Assembly (NCBI GenBank): GCA_024743115.1
Contig: JANSXC010000004.1
Span: 328,113-392,112 of the forward strand
Length of the DNA stretch: 64,000 bases
Origin: a bacterium
GTDB taxonomy: Bacteria > Planctomycetota > UBA1135 > UBA2386
Direction of reading: 5' to 3'
Positions 41,873-53,106 of this stretch are shown piece after piece (within the stretch, counting starts at the first letter, position 1; each line of letters starts with the position of its first letter). Both the position numbers and the translations under genes were made by a program. The notes under the pieces were generated by a model. That model ran no database searches and was not told the DNA's origin. It worked only from the letters and a program-made list of their open reading frames with translations.

Positions 41873-43792
41873 GTGCTCGAAGCGACCCTGACCCTGGTGA
41901 TCGCGCTGCTCGCCGTCGTGCCACTCTGGCGGGTGGCGCGCCGTAGCCGCGCCGCGCTGCTGGGTGCCGTCGGGGGCTCGGCGATGGCGCTGGCAATCGG
42001 CTGGTTGACGTTCGTGGCGGAGCCCGAGCGGCCGTGGCCCGTGAGCCATCGCCCGCTCATCGAGCCCGCGGATGGTTACGTCGGTTCCGCGAAGTGCCGG
42101 TCTTGTCACCCCGGGGAGCACGCGAGCTGGCACGGCTCGTTCCATCGCACGATGACGCAGCTCGCAACCCGGGACGTGATCGAGGCGGAGTTCGATCGAC
42201 TCGTGCTCGATTGGTTCGACAAGCAGGTCGTGTTCGAGTGGCGCGGCGATCGCCTTTGGGTCGAGTTCGATCGCGGCGGGCGGAACCCGGCGCACGTCGA
42301 ACGGCCGGTCGAGCAGACGACGGGCAGTCATCACTTTCAGGTGCTGTGGTACTCGACCGGCAGTCAGCGGGAACTCGCGCCCGTGCCGCTCTGCTTCAAG
42401 CTCGAAGAACGCATCTGGCTGCCGCTGACCGCGGTGTTCGTGTTGCCGCCGGAGTTCCGTGATCCGCCCGAACCCGGCGCGTGGAACCGCAACTGCCACA
42501 TGTGCCACGCGACGCACGTTCGACCGCGGGTCGACATCGGGGTGACGGACACGCACGTCACCGAGCTCGGCATCACCTGTGAGGCGTGTCATGGGCCCGG
42601 CGCCGAGCATGTCGCCGCGAACCGCAATCCTGCGCGACGCTACGCGCAGCGGCTCGGCGACTCTCCGGATGCAACCGTCGTGCAGCCGGAGCATCTTGGC
42701 CGGGCGCGATCGGCGGAGGTCTGCGGCCAGTGCCACTCCGTGAACATTCTGCGGCGTGAGCACTTCGATTCGTGGCGTCAGGACGGGCTGAAGTATCGGC
42801 CCGGCGACGAGCTTCGGGATACCAACCTGGTCATCGATGCGAGCAGCCGTGGTGCGCCGGAACTCGTGCAGACGATGCGTCAGAATCCGCACTTCTTCGA
42901 GAGTTCGTTTTGGCCCGACGGGCAGGTGCGGGTGAGTGGGCGCGAGTACAACGGGCTGGTGGCCTCGCCGTGTTTCGATCACGGGGACCCGGACCGGCGC
43001 CTCGACTGCACTTCGTGCCACGAGCTGCATCGCGCCGGCGACGCGGGCTGGCGCGATGATCAGCTGCGGCCGGGCATGCGTGGTAACGCGGCGTGCACCC
43101 AGTGCCACACCGACTATCTCGACGACGACAAGCTCACGGCGCACACGCATCACGGCAGCGGGTCGGTCGGCAGCAACTGCTACAACTGCCACATGAGCCA
43201 CACGTCGTTCGGGCTCATGAAGGCCGAGCGCTCGCACCAGATCACCTCCCCGAACGTCAAGGCCGAGCTGTTCACGGGGCGGCCCAACGCGTGCAATCAG
43301 TGCCACCTCGATCGCAGCCTCGGCTGGACGGCGCAGCATCTCGAGGACAACTGGGGGATCGTGCCGCCCGAACTCGACGCCGATCAGCGCGACGTCTCGG
43401 CGGCGGCGCGCTGGCTGCTGAGCGGCGATGCCGGGCAGCGGGTGCTCGCGGCCTGGAGCATGGGGTGGGAGCCAGCGCAAGAAACGGCGGGGCGCGACTG
43501 GCTCGCGCCCTACCTCGCGCGCCTGCTTGACGACCCCTACTACGTCGTGCGGTTCAATGCGGCGCGATCGTTGCGTTCGCTCGGGGTCGTGAGCGAACTC
43601 ACCGACTACGATTTCCTCGCCGACGCCCCCGTGGCGCGCGGTTTCGGTGAGCGCGTGCACACCGCGTGGCGAGACTCCTACCGCGGCGCGGCGCGGCCTA
43701 CGGTGCTGATCCGCGAGAACGGCACCGTCGACGCGGCCTTCGCGCGACTCTACGCGCGGCGGGACGATCGACCCGTCTACCTCGCGGAGTGA
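41873..43792 (+). CDS. Membrane-anchored multihaem cytochrome c (eight CxxCH)
   Basis: A 639-residue protein with two N-terminal hydrophobic segments (residues ~3-20 and ~28-48) and eight haem c motifs in order: CRSCH, CHMCH, CEACH, CGQCH, CTSCH, CTQCH, CYNCH and CNQCH. The spacing and His-rich linkers ('LTAHTHHGSGSVGSNCYNC') resemble cytochrome c-554/NrfA-related multihaem families. The last ~150 residues look like HEAT repeats ('LARLLDDPYYVVRFNAARSL'). It should carry electrons in the periplasm from the membrane. It starts at GTG after AAGGTGG. A small four-helix membrane protein lies 44 bp downstream and may be its partner. The terminal acceptor is unknown. Confidence 0.85.
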   Translation: MLEATLTLVIALLAVVPLWRVARRSRAALLGAVGGSAMALAIGWLTFVAEPERPWPVSHRPLIEPADGYVGSAKCRSCHPGEHASWHGSFHRTMTQLATRDVIEAEFDRLVLDWFDKQVVFEWRGDRLWVEFDRGGRNPAHVERPVEQTTGSHHFQVLWYSTGSQRELAPVPLCFKLEERIWLPLTAVFVLPPEFRDPPEPGAWNRNCHMCHATHVRPRVDIGVTDTHVTELGITCEACHGPGAEHVAANRNPARRYAQRLGDSPDATVVQPEHLGRARSAEVCGQCHSVNILRREHFDSWRQDGLKYRPGDELRDTNLVIDASSRGAPELVQTMRQNPHFFESSFWPDGQVRVSGREYNGLVASPCFDHGDPDRRLDCTSCHELHRAGDAGWRDDQLRPGMRGNAACTQCHTDYLDDDKLTAHTHHGSGSVGSNCYNCHMSHTSFGLMKAERSHQITSPNVKAELFTGRPNACNQCHLDRSLGWTAQHLEDNWGIVPPELDADQRDVSAAARWLLSGDAGQRVLAAWSMGWEPAQETAGRDWLAPYLARLLDDPYYVVRFNAARSLRSLGVVSELTDYDFLADAPVARGFGERVHTAWRDSYRGAARPTVLIRENGTVDAAFARLYARRDDRPVYLAE

Positions 43793-43836
43793 GGCCGCGG
43801 CTGAAATCGCTGCGGTTGGGCCCTACGTTCTGAGTG

Positions 43837-44337
43837 ATGGCGGATTCGTCGGACAGCGAACAGATCTCGCCGGTGCGCGGCGACCGGCTGCGCCAGCGCC
43901 ATCTGCGTTGGGGTTGGCTCCTGTTGCTCGGATTCGTGACGCTGGGTGCCGTGCTCGAGTCGCTGCACGGGTTCAAGGTCGACTGGTATCTCGCAGTCGG
44001 CAACGAGACCCGCCGCCTGATGTGGCGTCTCGCACACGCGCACGGCACGTTCCTCGCGCTGCTGCACATCGCGTTCGCATTCACGCTGGCGCACGCCCGC
44101 CGGCGCTCGCCCGCATTGGCCTCGGGTTGTCTCACGGGCGCGAGTCTGGCGTTGCCCGCGGGGTTCCTGCTCGGCGCGATCGGAGCGGAAGGCGGGGATC
44201 CGGGGCTCGGCATCCTGCTCGTCCCGTTCGGTGCGGTGCTGCTCCTCGTCGCGATCGTCAGCGTCGTGCTCGCGCTCGATCGAGCGAGCGACGATTCCGC
44301 GGGAACCGACTCCACGGAAACCGATCCCACGGACTGA
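43837..44337 (+). CDS. Small integral membrane protein, four helices
   Basis: A 166-residue protein with four predicted transmembrane helices ('WLLLLGFVTLGAVLESL', 'GTFLALLHIAFAFTL', 'ASGCLTGASLALPAGFLLGA', 'ILLVPFGAVLLLVAIVSV'), a charged cytoplasmic N-terminus and an acidic Ser/Thr/Asp-rich tail. Conserved-looking residues (His of 'LAHAHGTFLALLH') could bind haem or metal. It follows the eight-haem cytochrome by 44 bp on the same strand and may be its quinol-facing membrane partner (inference). The stop is 6 bp from the convergent desaturase. I do not recognise the family. Confidence 0.6.
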   Translation: MADSSDSEQISPVRGDRLRQRHLRWGWLLLLGFVTLGAVLESLHGFKVDWYLAVGNETRRLMWRLAHAHGTFLALLHIAFAFTLAHARRRSPALASGCLTGASLALPAGFLLGAIGAEGGDPGLGILLVPFGAVLLLVAIVSVVLALDRASDDSAGTDSTETDPTD

Positions 44338-44343
44338 CGCGCG

Positions 44344-45240
44344 TCAGCTGGCCGGTTCGGCGGTGGGCTCGTTGTTCGCCTGGGCGGCCGCTTCGGCCGT
44401 CCGCGCGGCGCGTCGCTCGGCTGCAGCCTTGAGCTTGTCATGCAGTGCTGGCAGTTCCGTCCAGTGCCGGCCCGGGAAGTCGTGGTGCTCGGCGTGGTAG
44501 CCGATGTTGAACATCGTGTAGTTGAAGAACGGGATGGGGATGTTCATCGAGTGCGGGTGACTCTTGTCGTGCACCCACGGCTCGCACCCTGCGTGCTGGA
44601 TGTACATCCCGCGGCCCATCGTGATGCTGTTGCCGCACCAGTGCGGCAGCAACCACAGCCCGAGGCCCATGATCGGGTCGATGTAGAACGGAATCGGGTA
44701 GACGACGAGGAACCAGAACAGTTCGGTGAACGCCGTCTTCTTGTCGAACCGGCCGGCCGCGATCTCGCGCGGGAAGTTGCGGATGCTGCGCCAAGGCCAC
44801 AGCCGCATCTGGTAGCGCAAGCAGCTCTCGAACTCACCGTCGGGCTTGCGCAGTCGCACGGTCCAGTCCGGCCACTCGCCTTCGGCCATGAGCCGGCCGT
44901 GATGCACGTTGACGTGGTAGTAGGCCCACCACTTGCTCGGCCAGCCGTTGAACGGCGTCCAAATCCGTTCGTACCACGTGTTGAGCCACTTCTTCCGGAA
45001 GATTGGCCGGTGGGTGTGATTGTGGTAGCCCAGTCCGATGTCGATGCCGCTGACCCAGCCGAGCAGAGGTGCGGCGAACAGCACGAACACGATCTTGCTC
45101 GGCACGTCGTCGATGCCCGAGATCTCCGGGTTGAGCCAGAGCCAGAACGCGAGCACGAACGCGATCATCACGAACGTGTGAAAGAGGACGCAGTGCCAGT
45201 CTTCCGCGCGGACCAGGAGTCGAGACTTGCTGGACAGCAT
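44344..45240 (-). CDS. Fatty acid desaturase-like membrane di-iron enzyme
   Basis: A 298-residue membrane protein with the three histidine boxes of the desaturase/hydroxylase superfamily: 'HNHTH' (H-x3-H) in 'GLGYHNHTHRP', 'YYHVNVHHG' (H-x3-HH) and 'YHAEHHDFPG' (H-x2-HH). Several hydrophobic segments flank them. It would use O2 and two irons to desaturate or hydroxylate a lipid chain; the substrate is not predictable. The C-terminal tail is Ala/Arg/Glu-rich. A 65-residue membrane protein gene is located 2 bp upstream and translated first. Confidence 0.8.
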   Translation of the reverse strand: MLSSKSRLLVRAEDWHCVLFHTFVMIAFVLAFWLWLNPEISGIDDVPSKIVFVLFAAPLLGWVSGIDIGLGYHNHTHRPIFRKKWLNTWYERIWTPFNGWPSKWWAYYHVNVHHGRLMAEGEWPDWTVRLRKPDGEFESCLRYQMRLWPWRSIRNFPREIAAGRFDKKTAFTELFWFLVVYPIPFYIDPIMGLGLWLLPHWCGNSITMGRGMYIQHAGCEPWVHDKSHPHSMNIPIPFFNYTMFNIGYHAEHHDFPGRHWTELPALHDKLKAAAERRAARTAEAAAQANNEPTAEPAS

Positions 45241-45242
45241 GA

Positions 45243-45440
45243 TCAGAACCTGCGCTGGAGGAACCACCAGCCGGCCACCGCGGCGGCGAACCCGTAGGGG
45301 CCGATCAGCGGCGTCAGCGCGAGCAGGACGACCGCGGCCATCGGCAGCAGCGAGCGCAACGCGAGAATCTTGAGCGTCAGCTCCGGGTTGACCGGGTTCT
45401 GGCTGCCGGCGGTGCTGTCGTCAGGGGATGTCGAGGCCAT
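45243..45440 (-). CDS. Small membrane protein upstream of desaturase
   Basis: A 65-residue protein: an N-terminal Ser/Asp-rich segment, then two hydrophobic helices ('LRSLLPMAAVVLLALTP' and 'YGFAAAVAGWWFLQ') ending 'RRF'. The gap to the desaturase gene is 2 bp, so they are co-transcribed and likely co-translated; it may help fold or position the desaturase. The ATG at 45440 is chosen because the longer open frame has no plausible signal before it. Confidence 0.5.
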   Translation of the reverse strand: MASTSPDDSTAGSQNPVNPELTLKILALRSLLPMAAVVLLALTPLIGPYGFAAAVAGWWFLQRRF

Positions 45441-45607
45441 TCCGAGAAGCGGGTGCGAGGTGCGTCGGCCGTGGGCCGTGGCTTGCGATGTCGGGTTATC
45501 GGAAGCCGGGTTGGCCCATCCTCTACGATCTCCCGGGACCGTCAAGGCCGACGAGCCCGGTCCGTTGCCATCGCGGCTTCGCGCTGGGTCGTTCGGCGTA
45601 GTCCGCG

Positions 45608-48043
45608 TCAGTTCTTGCGCAGGTTCAGCTTGCTGAGCTGTGCCGCCAACGGGTTGGGGGCGGCGGCGCCGGTCTCTGCCGAACGGGGGGCGGGGCGGCC
45701 AGGTGCGCGGTCGGCCGAGTGGCGATCGCGTGGCGGGCGCTGGCCGCGACCGCGGCGATCGTTGCCGCCACGGGATCGGCGATCGTCGCCGCGTCCGGAC
45801 GCCGGTTCGCGCTCACCACGCTCGCGGCCGCCGCCTTCCGCGCGCTCGTGAAGCTTCATCGTCAGCGCGATGCGTCGGCGCTCGAGGTCGACGTCGAGCA
45901 CCTTCACCTTCACGACCTGGCCCGCCTTGACGACTTCGCGCGGATCCTCGACGAACCGGTCGGCGAGCTGGCTGATGTGCACCAGGCCATCCTGATGGAC
46001 GCCGACATCGACGAACGCGCCGAACGCCGTGACGTTCGACACCACGCCCTCGAGCACCATGTCGGGTTTCAGGTCCGTCAGTTCCTGTACGTCGTCCTGG
46101 AACGCGGCCGTCTTGAACTCGGGGCGGGGATCGCGGCCGGGCTTCTCGAGTTCGCTGAGAATGTCGGCGACGGTTGGCACGCCGAAGCGCTCGTCGACGA
46201 AGTCCTCGGGCTTCAGGCCGCGCAGCAGTTCGGTGTTGCCCAGGACCTCGGGCAAGGGGCGGCCGGCCGCCGCGAGGATCCGTTCGACGACGGGGTAGGC
46301 CTCGGGGTGCACGGCGCTGCGATCGAGCGGGTCCTTGCCGTCCGGGATGCGCAGGAAGCCCGCGCTCTGTTCGAACGCCTTCGGGCCGAGCCGGCTGACC
46401 TTCAGCAGCTCACGCCGGCTCAGGAACGGGCCGTTGTCGTCGCGGTGCTTGACGATGTTCGTCGCCAGGGTCGACGACAGGCCTGCGACGCGGCCGAGCA
46501 GCGCGGCGCTCGCGGTGTTGAGGTCGACGCCGACGTGGTTCACGCAGTCTTCGACCACGGCATCGAGACTCTTCTTGAGCCGCGACTGGTTGACATCGTG
46601 TTGATATTGCCCGACGCCGATCGCCTTGGGTTCGATCTTCACGAGTTCTGCGAGTGGGTCCTGTAGCCGACGCGCGATCGAAGCCGCGCCGCGCAGCGTC
46701 ACGTCGACATCGGGGAACTCCTTCGCCGCGAGCTCGCTCGCGGAGTAGACGGAGGCGCCGGCTTCGCTGACGACGAGCTTCTGCAGCGCGAGGTCGGGGT
46801 TCTGTCGCACGAGTTCGCCGGCGAGCTTGTCGGTTTCGCGCGAAGCCGTCCCGTTGCCGATCGAGACCAGGGCCACTGCGTGTTTCTTGCAGAGCGCCGT
46901 GAGCGTTTGCAGAGAGCCGATCCAGTCGTTGCGCGGCACGTGCGGGTAGATCGTGGCGGTGTCGAGTAGCTTGCCCGTACGGTCGACGACCGCGACCTTG
47001 CAGCCCGTGCGCAGGCCGGGATCGATGCCGAGGATGGCCTTGGGCCCCGCGGGCGCGGCGAGCAGCAGGTCGCGTAGATTTTGCGCGAACACGGTGATCG
47101 CCTCGGCCTCCGCGCGCTCGCGCAGCGTCGATATCAGGTCGGTTTCGACGTGCGTCGCGATGCGGGCGCGGAACGCAATCCGTGCGGTGTCCGCGAGCCA
47201 CGCGTCGGCGGGGCGGTCCTGCTCTTTGATGCCGAAGCGTTCCATGACCAGCCGCTGTCCGAGCGTGGTCGGATCGTCGGTCACGGGCGGCGGCGCACCC
47301 TCGTCGTCACCTTCGGTCTCGAGCCCGAGCCCGGCGTCGAGGAAGCCTTCCTTGCGCGCGCGCAGGATCGCGAGCACACGGTGACCCGCGATGTCAGCCA
47401 GGGGCTCGGCGTGCGCGAAGTAGTCGCGGTAGCGCTGCGCCTCGGGATCGTCCGCCTTGGTCTTGTTGACCTTCGTGACGATGCGACTCTCGGCCGTCAG
47501 CCATTGGCGCACTTCGCCGATCAGGCCGGCATCCTCGGCGAACTCCTCGGCGAGGATGAAGCGCGCGCCTTCGAGCGCGGCTGTCGCATCCGCGACGCCC
47601 TTGTCCGGAGCGACGAACTGCGCCGCAGTCGCGGCGGGATCCTGCGTTGGGTCGGCGAGCAGGTTCTTTGCGAGCGGTTCGAGGCCGGCCTCGCGGGCGA
47701 TCATCGCCTTGGTGCGACGCTTCTGCCGGTAGGGCAGGTAGAGATCCTCGAGGGCCTGCTTGGTCGCCGCAGCCCCGATGGCGCGTTCGAGCTCGGGCGT
47801 GAGCTTGCCCTGCTCGGTGATGCTCGCGAGGATCGTCGCCCGGCGCTCGTCGAGTTCACGCAGGTAGCCGAGCCGGTCCTCGAGCTGGCGTAGCTGCGTA
47901 TCGTCGAGGCCGCCCGTCGCCTCCTTGCGATAGCGCGCGATGAAGGGCACGGTCGAGCCTTCGTCGAGCAGTTTGACCGTGGCGTCGACCTGTTCGGGTC
48001 GAACCGAGAGCTCGCTGGCGATGCGTTGGGTCGTGGCAGTCAC
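45608..48043 (-). CDS. tex: Tex family RNA-binding transcription accessory protein
   Basis: An 811-residue protein matching Tex along its length: N-terminal helical domain ('[20 protein letters not shown]', '[20 protein letters not shown]'), YqgF/RNase H-like core ('[19 protein letters not shown]'), helix-hairpin-helix region ('[19 protein letters not shown]'), and an S1 domain ('[20 protein letters not shown]'). The C-terminal ~70 residues after the S1 domain are Arg/Gly/Asp-rich and would bind RNA non-specifically. Start is uncertain between GTG 48043 and TTG 48052. Tex affects transcription and RNA turnover and is widely conserved. Confidence 0.95.
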   Translation of the reverse strand: MTATTQRIASELSVRPEQVDATVKLLDEGSTVPFIARYRKEATGGLDDTQLRQLEDRLGYLRELDERRATILASITEQGKLTPELERAIGAAATKQALEDLYLPYRQKRRTKAMIAREAGLEPLAKNLLADPTQDPAATAAQFVAPDKGVADATAALEGARFILAEEFAEDAGLIGEVRQWLTAESRIVTKVNKTKADDPEAQRYRDYFAHAEPLADIAGHRVLAILRARKEGFLDAGLGLETEGDDEGAPPPVTDDPTTLGQRLVMERFGIKEQDRPADAWLADTARIAFRARIATHVETDLISTLRERAEAEAITVFAQNLRDLLLAAPAGPKAILGIDPGLRTGCKVAVVDRTGKLLDTATIYPHVPRNDWIGSLQTLTALCKKHAVALVSIGNGTASRETDKLAGELVRQNPDLALQKLVVSEAGASVYSASELAAKEFPDVDVTLRGAASIARRLQDPLAELVKIEPKAIGVGQYQHDVNQSRLKKSLDAVVEDCVNHVGVDLNTASAALLGRVAGLSSTLATNIVKHRDDNGPFLSRRELLKVSRLGPKAFEQSAGFLRIPDGKDPLDRSAVHPEAYPVVERILAAAGRPLPEVLGNTELLRGLKPEDFVDERFGVPTVADILSELEKPGRDPRPEFKTAAFQDDVQELTDLKPDMVLEGVVSNVTAFGAFVDVGVHQDGLVHISQLADRFVEDPREVVKAGQVVKVKVLDVDLERRRIALTMKLHERAEGGGRERGEREPASGRGDDRRSRGGNDRRGRGQRPPRDRHSADRAPGRPAPRSAETGAAAPNPLAAQLSKLNLRKN

Positions 48044-48085
48044 GCCGCGCAACGTAGCGGTGCCAGCGGCGGCTTCCAGGGCGCC

Positions 48086-49492
<1,407 letters not shown>

Positions 49493-49612
49493 GATTTTGG
49501 GGCAAGGAGAATAGCCCACGGTGGCCCGCTTTCCAGGCGACGCGTGGGCCTGGCGCGATTCGGTCTGCCGACGCCCGCGGCGCTCGGGTCCGATGGGCGT
49601 TGAGGGTCGCGT

Positions 49613-49643
49613 GGGGCGGCTGCCTGGGGGGCTGGGTGTGGGG
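49613..49643 (+). other. G-run cluster upstream of the delta-60 gene
   Basis: Runs GGGG (49613-49616), GGGGGG (49626-49631), GGG (49634-49636) and GGGG (49640-49643) lie 25 bp before the ATG at 49668. Loops are 9, 2 and 3 nt, so it only fits a relaxed G-quadruplex pattern. It may affect expression, or may be chance in GC-rich DNA. Confidence 0.3.
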
Positions 49644-49667
49644 CAGCTACGCCGCTACCGTGCCTCG

Positions 49668-51179
49668 ATGATCCGTCCTCTCGCCATGACCTTGCCGGTG
49701 ATCTCCGCGATTCTCGCCCTTGCCGCGCTCGCCCGCGGCCAGTGCGGTCCGCTGCCCGCCGGGATCGGGCCGGTGTTTCCGTCGTTTGCAGGGGTCGCCA
49801 ACGTGCACCTCGCGCCGGGCGACGAGTTGCTGATCTCCGGGGCGTTCACCACGGTGGACGGTGCCACGGTCAACAACATCGCGCGGTTCGACGGTTCGAC
49901 CTGGAGCGGCCTCGGGGGCGGCGTGACGGCGATCGGGTTCGTGCCCTTCATCGCCGATGTCACGGAGCTGCCCGGTGGGGACCTCGTCGTCGGTGGGGCG
50001 TTCACCTCGGCCGGAACGATTTCGACCAACAGCGTCGCGCGCTGGAACGGCAGCTCGTGGCAGGCGCTCGCCGGCGGCGGGATCCCGGGCCGCGTGTTCG
50101 CGATGACGACGTTGCCGAACGGAGAGCTCGTCGCGGGTGGCACGTTCAGCTCGGCCGGCGGTCAGCCCGCAAATTCGATCGCGCGCTGGGATGGCGCGAC
50201 CTGGCAACCGCTCGGCTCGGGGATTACGGGTGGCGCGGCCGCAGTCGAGGATCTGCTCGTGCTCCCGAACGGCGACCTGATCGCAGCGGGTGCCTTCACG
50301 CAGGCCGGCGGCGCGGGCGCCAACGGCATCGCGCGTTGGGACGGCGCGTCGTGGTCGCCGCTCGGCAGCGGCACGACGGGCACCATCGATCGCTTGCTGT
50401 CCCTGCCGAACGGCGACGTCGTCGTTGGCGGCGACTTCACGATCATCGGCGGCGCGTTCGCTCGCAACATCGCGCGCTGGAACGGTACGACCTGGTCGCC
50501 GGTCGGTGCCGGGCTCGATGGTCGCGTCAACGCGCTCTTGGAGCTGCCCGATGGCGATCTGCTGGCCGGTGGGTTGTTCCAGAACTCCGGCACGGTGTCG
50601 ACGCCCTACTACGCGCGTTTCGACGGCACTGCCTGGTCGGCCTATCTGCCGACGGCAACGCGCGGTGTGCGCGATTTTGCCCGGCGGCAGGACGGCGCGA
50701 TTGCCGTGTGCGGTGGCGACAACGCCAACTTCGCGGCATGGGCCGACTGGCTCGACCAGGCCTGCCCCGCGACGGTGCAGGTCGGCGTCGCCGGCTGCTC
50801 TGGGTCGATGGGCCTCTACGCCCTGACCGCGGCCGAGAATCCTTGGGTCGGTACGACGTTCGTGTCGCGCGCCGATGGCTTTCCTCACAACGCGTTCGGT
50901 CTGTCGGTCTACGGTCTCGCGGCGCAGAACGTGCAGCTCTCGACGTTGACGCCGCTGGCGGATCCGAGCTGCACGCTCGGCGTCACACCGGATGCGTTGC
51001 TGCTCCTGTTGTCACCGGTCGCCGGCCGGGTCGAGGTGCCGTTCACGATTCCGGTGGACCTCGGGCTCGTCGGCGTGCAACTGCATCACCAGGTGCTCGC
51101 GGCAGAGCAGGGACTCACGGCGATGATCTCGCGGGTCGCGGCGACGCCGTCGCTCACGCTGACGATCGGCGCGCTCTGA
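49668..51179 (+). CDS. Secreted delta-60-type repeat protein with planctomycete C-terminal domain
   Basis: A 503-residue exported protein (signal peptide ending LARG). Residues ~40-360 contain about seven units of 45-48 residues of the type 'LPNGDLIAAGAFTQAGG' then 'GIARWDGASWSPLGSG', a propeller like the delta-60/Kelch-like repeats of planctomycetes and myxobacteria. The C-terminal ~140 residues are a Cys-containing beta domain ('GVAGCSGSMGLYAL', 'TIPVDLGLVGVQLHHQVL'), matching the tail of the RCC1 protein. Likely secreted or cell-surface bound through this tail. Role unknown. The ATG at 49668 is chosen because the signal peptide begins there. Confidence 0.8.
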   Translation: MIRPLAMTLPVISAILALAALARGQCGPLPAGIGPVFPSFAGVANVHLAPGDELLISGAFTTVDGATVNNIARFDGSTWSGLGGGVTAIGFVPFIADVTELPGGDLVVGGAFTSAGTISTNSVARWNGSSWQALAGGGIPGRVFAMTTLPNGELVAGGTFSSAGGQPANSIARWDGATWQPLGSGITGGAAAVEDLLVLPNGDLIAAGAFTQAGGAGANGIARWDGASWSPLGSGTTGTIDRLLSLPNGDVVVGGDFTIIGGAFARNIARWNGTTWSPVGAGLDGRVNALLELPDGDLLAGGLFQNSGTVSTPYYARFDGTAWSAYLPTATRGVRDFARRQDGAIAVCGGDNANFAAWADWLDQACPATVQVGVAGCSGSMGLYALTAAENPWVGTTFVSRADGFPHNAFGLSVYGLAAQNVQLSTLTPLADPSCTLGVTPDALLLLLSPVAGRVEVPFTIPVDLGLVGVQLHHQVLAAEQGLTAMISRVAATPSLTLTIGAL

Positions 51180-51205
51180 CGCGCCGTTCGCCGGCTGATG
51201 CGCGA

Positions 51206-52981
51206 TCAATCGAGTACGACCGTCATCGTCAGCGCCGCGAACTCCTGCGTGGTCTCGTCGAACGTGCCGAACGCGCTGACTCGGAACACGCGTGACGTGC
51301 GCGTGCGATCGAGCAGCGCTTGGCGGAACACGTCGAAGGACAGGTTCACCTCGATGCCGCCGTTCTGGATGATGCGGTAGGCGCCGAGCGGCAGCAGTGC
51401 GCGGATGGTCGGGGCGGGGGTGCTGTTGAGGTTCACGACACCGAAACCGTCGCCGACTGCGCGGATCAGCGCACCGTTCACGTCGAGTTCGACGCGCTGG
51501 GGCGCGGAGTTCGCCGAGATCGCATCGCTGCTGGGCGTGAGCCACTGGCACAGCATGATGCGTGCGGTCGTCGTGCGGTTGACGAGTGACACCGCGGTCG
51601 CATCGGGGCCGGTGCTGCCGACTGCTGCGAGCCACCCGAGCAGGCGCAGTTTGGCGCCCGCATTGACGTTCTGCGTCTGGAGGCCCGCGACATCGACGAC
51701 GAACGCGTTCGGGTCGGCCACGGGCTGGCCGCCGACCGTGAAATCGAAGCGTGACACGTCGCGGTGGCCGAAGCGCACGAGGTCGATCGTGACCTCGGAA
51801 CCGGTGGGCGTGCCGTTAGCGATGCCGAAGATCGTGGTGGGCAGCAGGCGCGCAACTCCCGTCGACGTGGTGGCGTCGAGATTCGTGCCGGCGAGGTCAC
51901 CGAAGACCCAGACGAGCTGGCCGACCGAGATTGCATCGGTGTCGAGGCTGTTGCCAGCACCGCGGCGCAGCACCTTCGTGTTCGACTGCGACAGCTGCAC
52001 GGTGTGCTCGGTGTGGAAGTGTCGAGTGCCCGTTGTGACGTCGCGCGAACGGCCGAGGACCTGCAGCGTCGGGTTCACGCCGGCAGAACCCGTGAGGCCC
52101 ACCACGTGACCTAGCACCCAGTCCTGACCGTTGCCCGGCACACCGGAACCCGACTCGACCGCGACGGCCTGCAGCGCCTTCGAATCGCGCGTCATGGCGC
52201 CCTGCACCCACACGCATTGACCGATGTGGCCGGGTAGCGCGCCGAGCGCGGTCGGTCCGACCGAGTTCGTGCCATCGAGTTGGAACAGCGTGTTCGGGCC
52301 GGTCTGCACGGAGAACGTGCCGGCTGGCAGGTTGTTCGGCGTGCGGCGTTCGAGCGTGAACGTCAGCGAGTCGAAGTCGACATGCGTGAGCACGCCCTTG
52401 GTTGCGATCGGCTTCGGGTTGTTCGGGTCGTGCTCGATGTGCAGCACGGGCGTGAACGTGATCGTGTTCTGGTTGGGCTCGACCGCGACGCTCGAGCTGA
52501 GATCGAGATCCAGCACGAACAGGTTGTGGCGCAAGGCGCCGACCACGGGTCGCGAGCCCGGCGCGAAGTCGAGGCGGACCGGCACGATGCCCGTGAGCGG
52601 ATTGCCGAACTGATCGCGCACCGCCGCAGGACTCGGATTGCCTGCGAGCAGGACGCTCGCGTTCGCGAAATCGAGGTCCATCGTGACCGTCGTGTAGACG
52701 CCGGGCTCGAGCGCAAGGCCGGCGACAAGCTCGCCGACCGATTCGAGTTCGACGAAGTCGACGCGCGCGGAGCGGGCGAGGGCGCTGACCGGATTGCCAT
52801 TGAGTTTGGTCAGCGTGATGTTCCGAACGTCGACCTCGAACTGAGCGAGTTCGTCGGAGGCCGATTCGGTGAAGACGATGCTGAGGTCGGCAGTCGTGCC
52901 GGGACCGACGTTGTTGCCGTTGTTGCCGCCGCTGCAGGCCGTTAGCAGCAGAAGGGCAGAAGTCGCGAGGATGGAGCGCAT
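51206..52981 (-). CDS. DUF4382/DUF5666-like lipoprotein
   Basis: A 591-residue lipoprotein (lipobox 'LLTACSGG', Cys16). Residues ~32-190 resemble DUF4382, a beta-sandwich with 'FEVDVRNITLTKLNGNPV' and 'EPGVYTTVTMDLDFAN'. The rest contains several OB-like units ('GKGV..VDF..LTF' pattern, 'GQCVWVQGAMTRDSKALQAV', 'VGQLVWVFGDLAG') resembling repeated DUF5666 domains. No enzymatic motifs. Likely anchored to the outer membrane, or exposed to the periplasm. It converges with the delta-60 gene 26 bp away. Confidence 0.7.
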   Translation of the reverse strand: MRSILATSALLLLTACSGGNNGNNVGPGTTADLSIVFTESASDELAQFEVDVRNITLTKLNGNPVSALARSARVDFVELESVGELVAGLALEPGVYTTVTMDLDFANASVLLAGNPSPAAVRDQFGNPLTGIVPVRLDFAPGSRPVVGALRHNLFVLDLDLSSSVAVEPNQNTITFTPVLHIEHDPNNPKPIATKGVLTHVDFDSLTFTLERRTPNNLPAGTFSVQTGPNTLFQLDGTNSVGPTALGALPGHIGQCVWVQGAMTRDSKALQAVAVESGSGVPGNGQDWVLGHVVGLTGSAGVNPTLQVLGRSRDVTTGTRHFHTEHTVQLSQSNTKVLRRGAGNSLDTDAISVGQLVWVFGDLAGTNLDATTSTGVARLLPTTIFGIANGTPTGSEVTIDLVRFGHRDVSRFDFTVGGQPVADPNAFVVDVAGLQTQNVNAGAKLRLLGWLAAVGSTGPDATAVSLVNRTTTARIMLCQWLTPSSDAISANSAPQRVELDVNGALIRAVGDGFGVVNLNSTPAPTIRALLPLGAYRIIQNGGIEVNLSFDVFRQALLDRTRTSRVFRVSAFGTFDETTQEFAALTMTVVLD

Positions 52982-53106
52982 GGGGCAGGCCGGGCTGGAG
53001 TGAGAAAGGCGAAGTGACGCCAGAGCGCGGGGGGTGCGGCGGCGTTGCGCCCCAAGTTCGCGGAGGTTCTCCCGGTCTCAGTGCCCGCGCCGTCGGAGTC
53101 TCGCGC

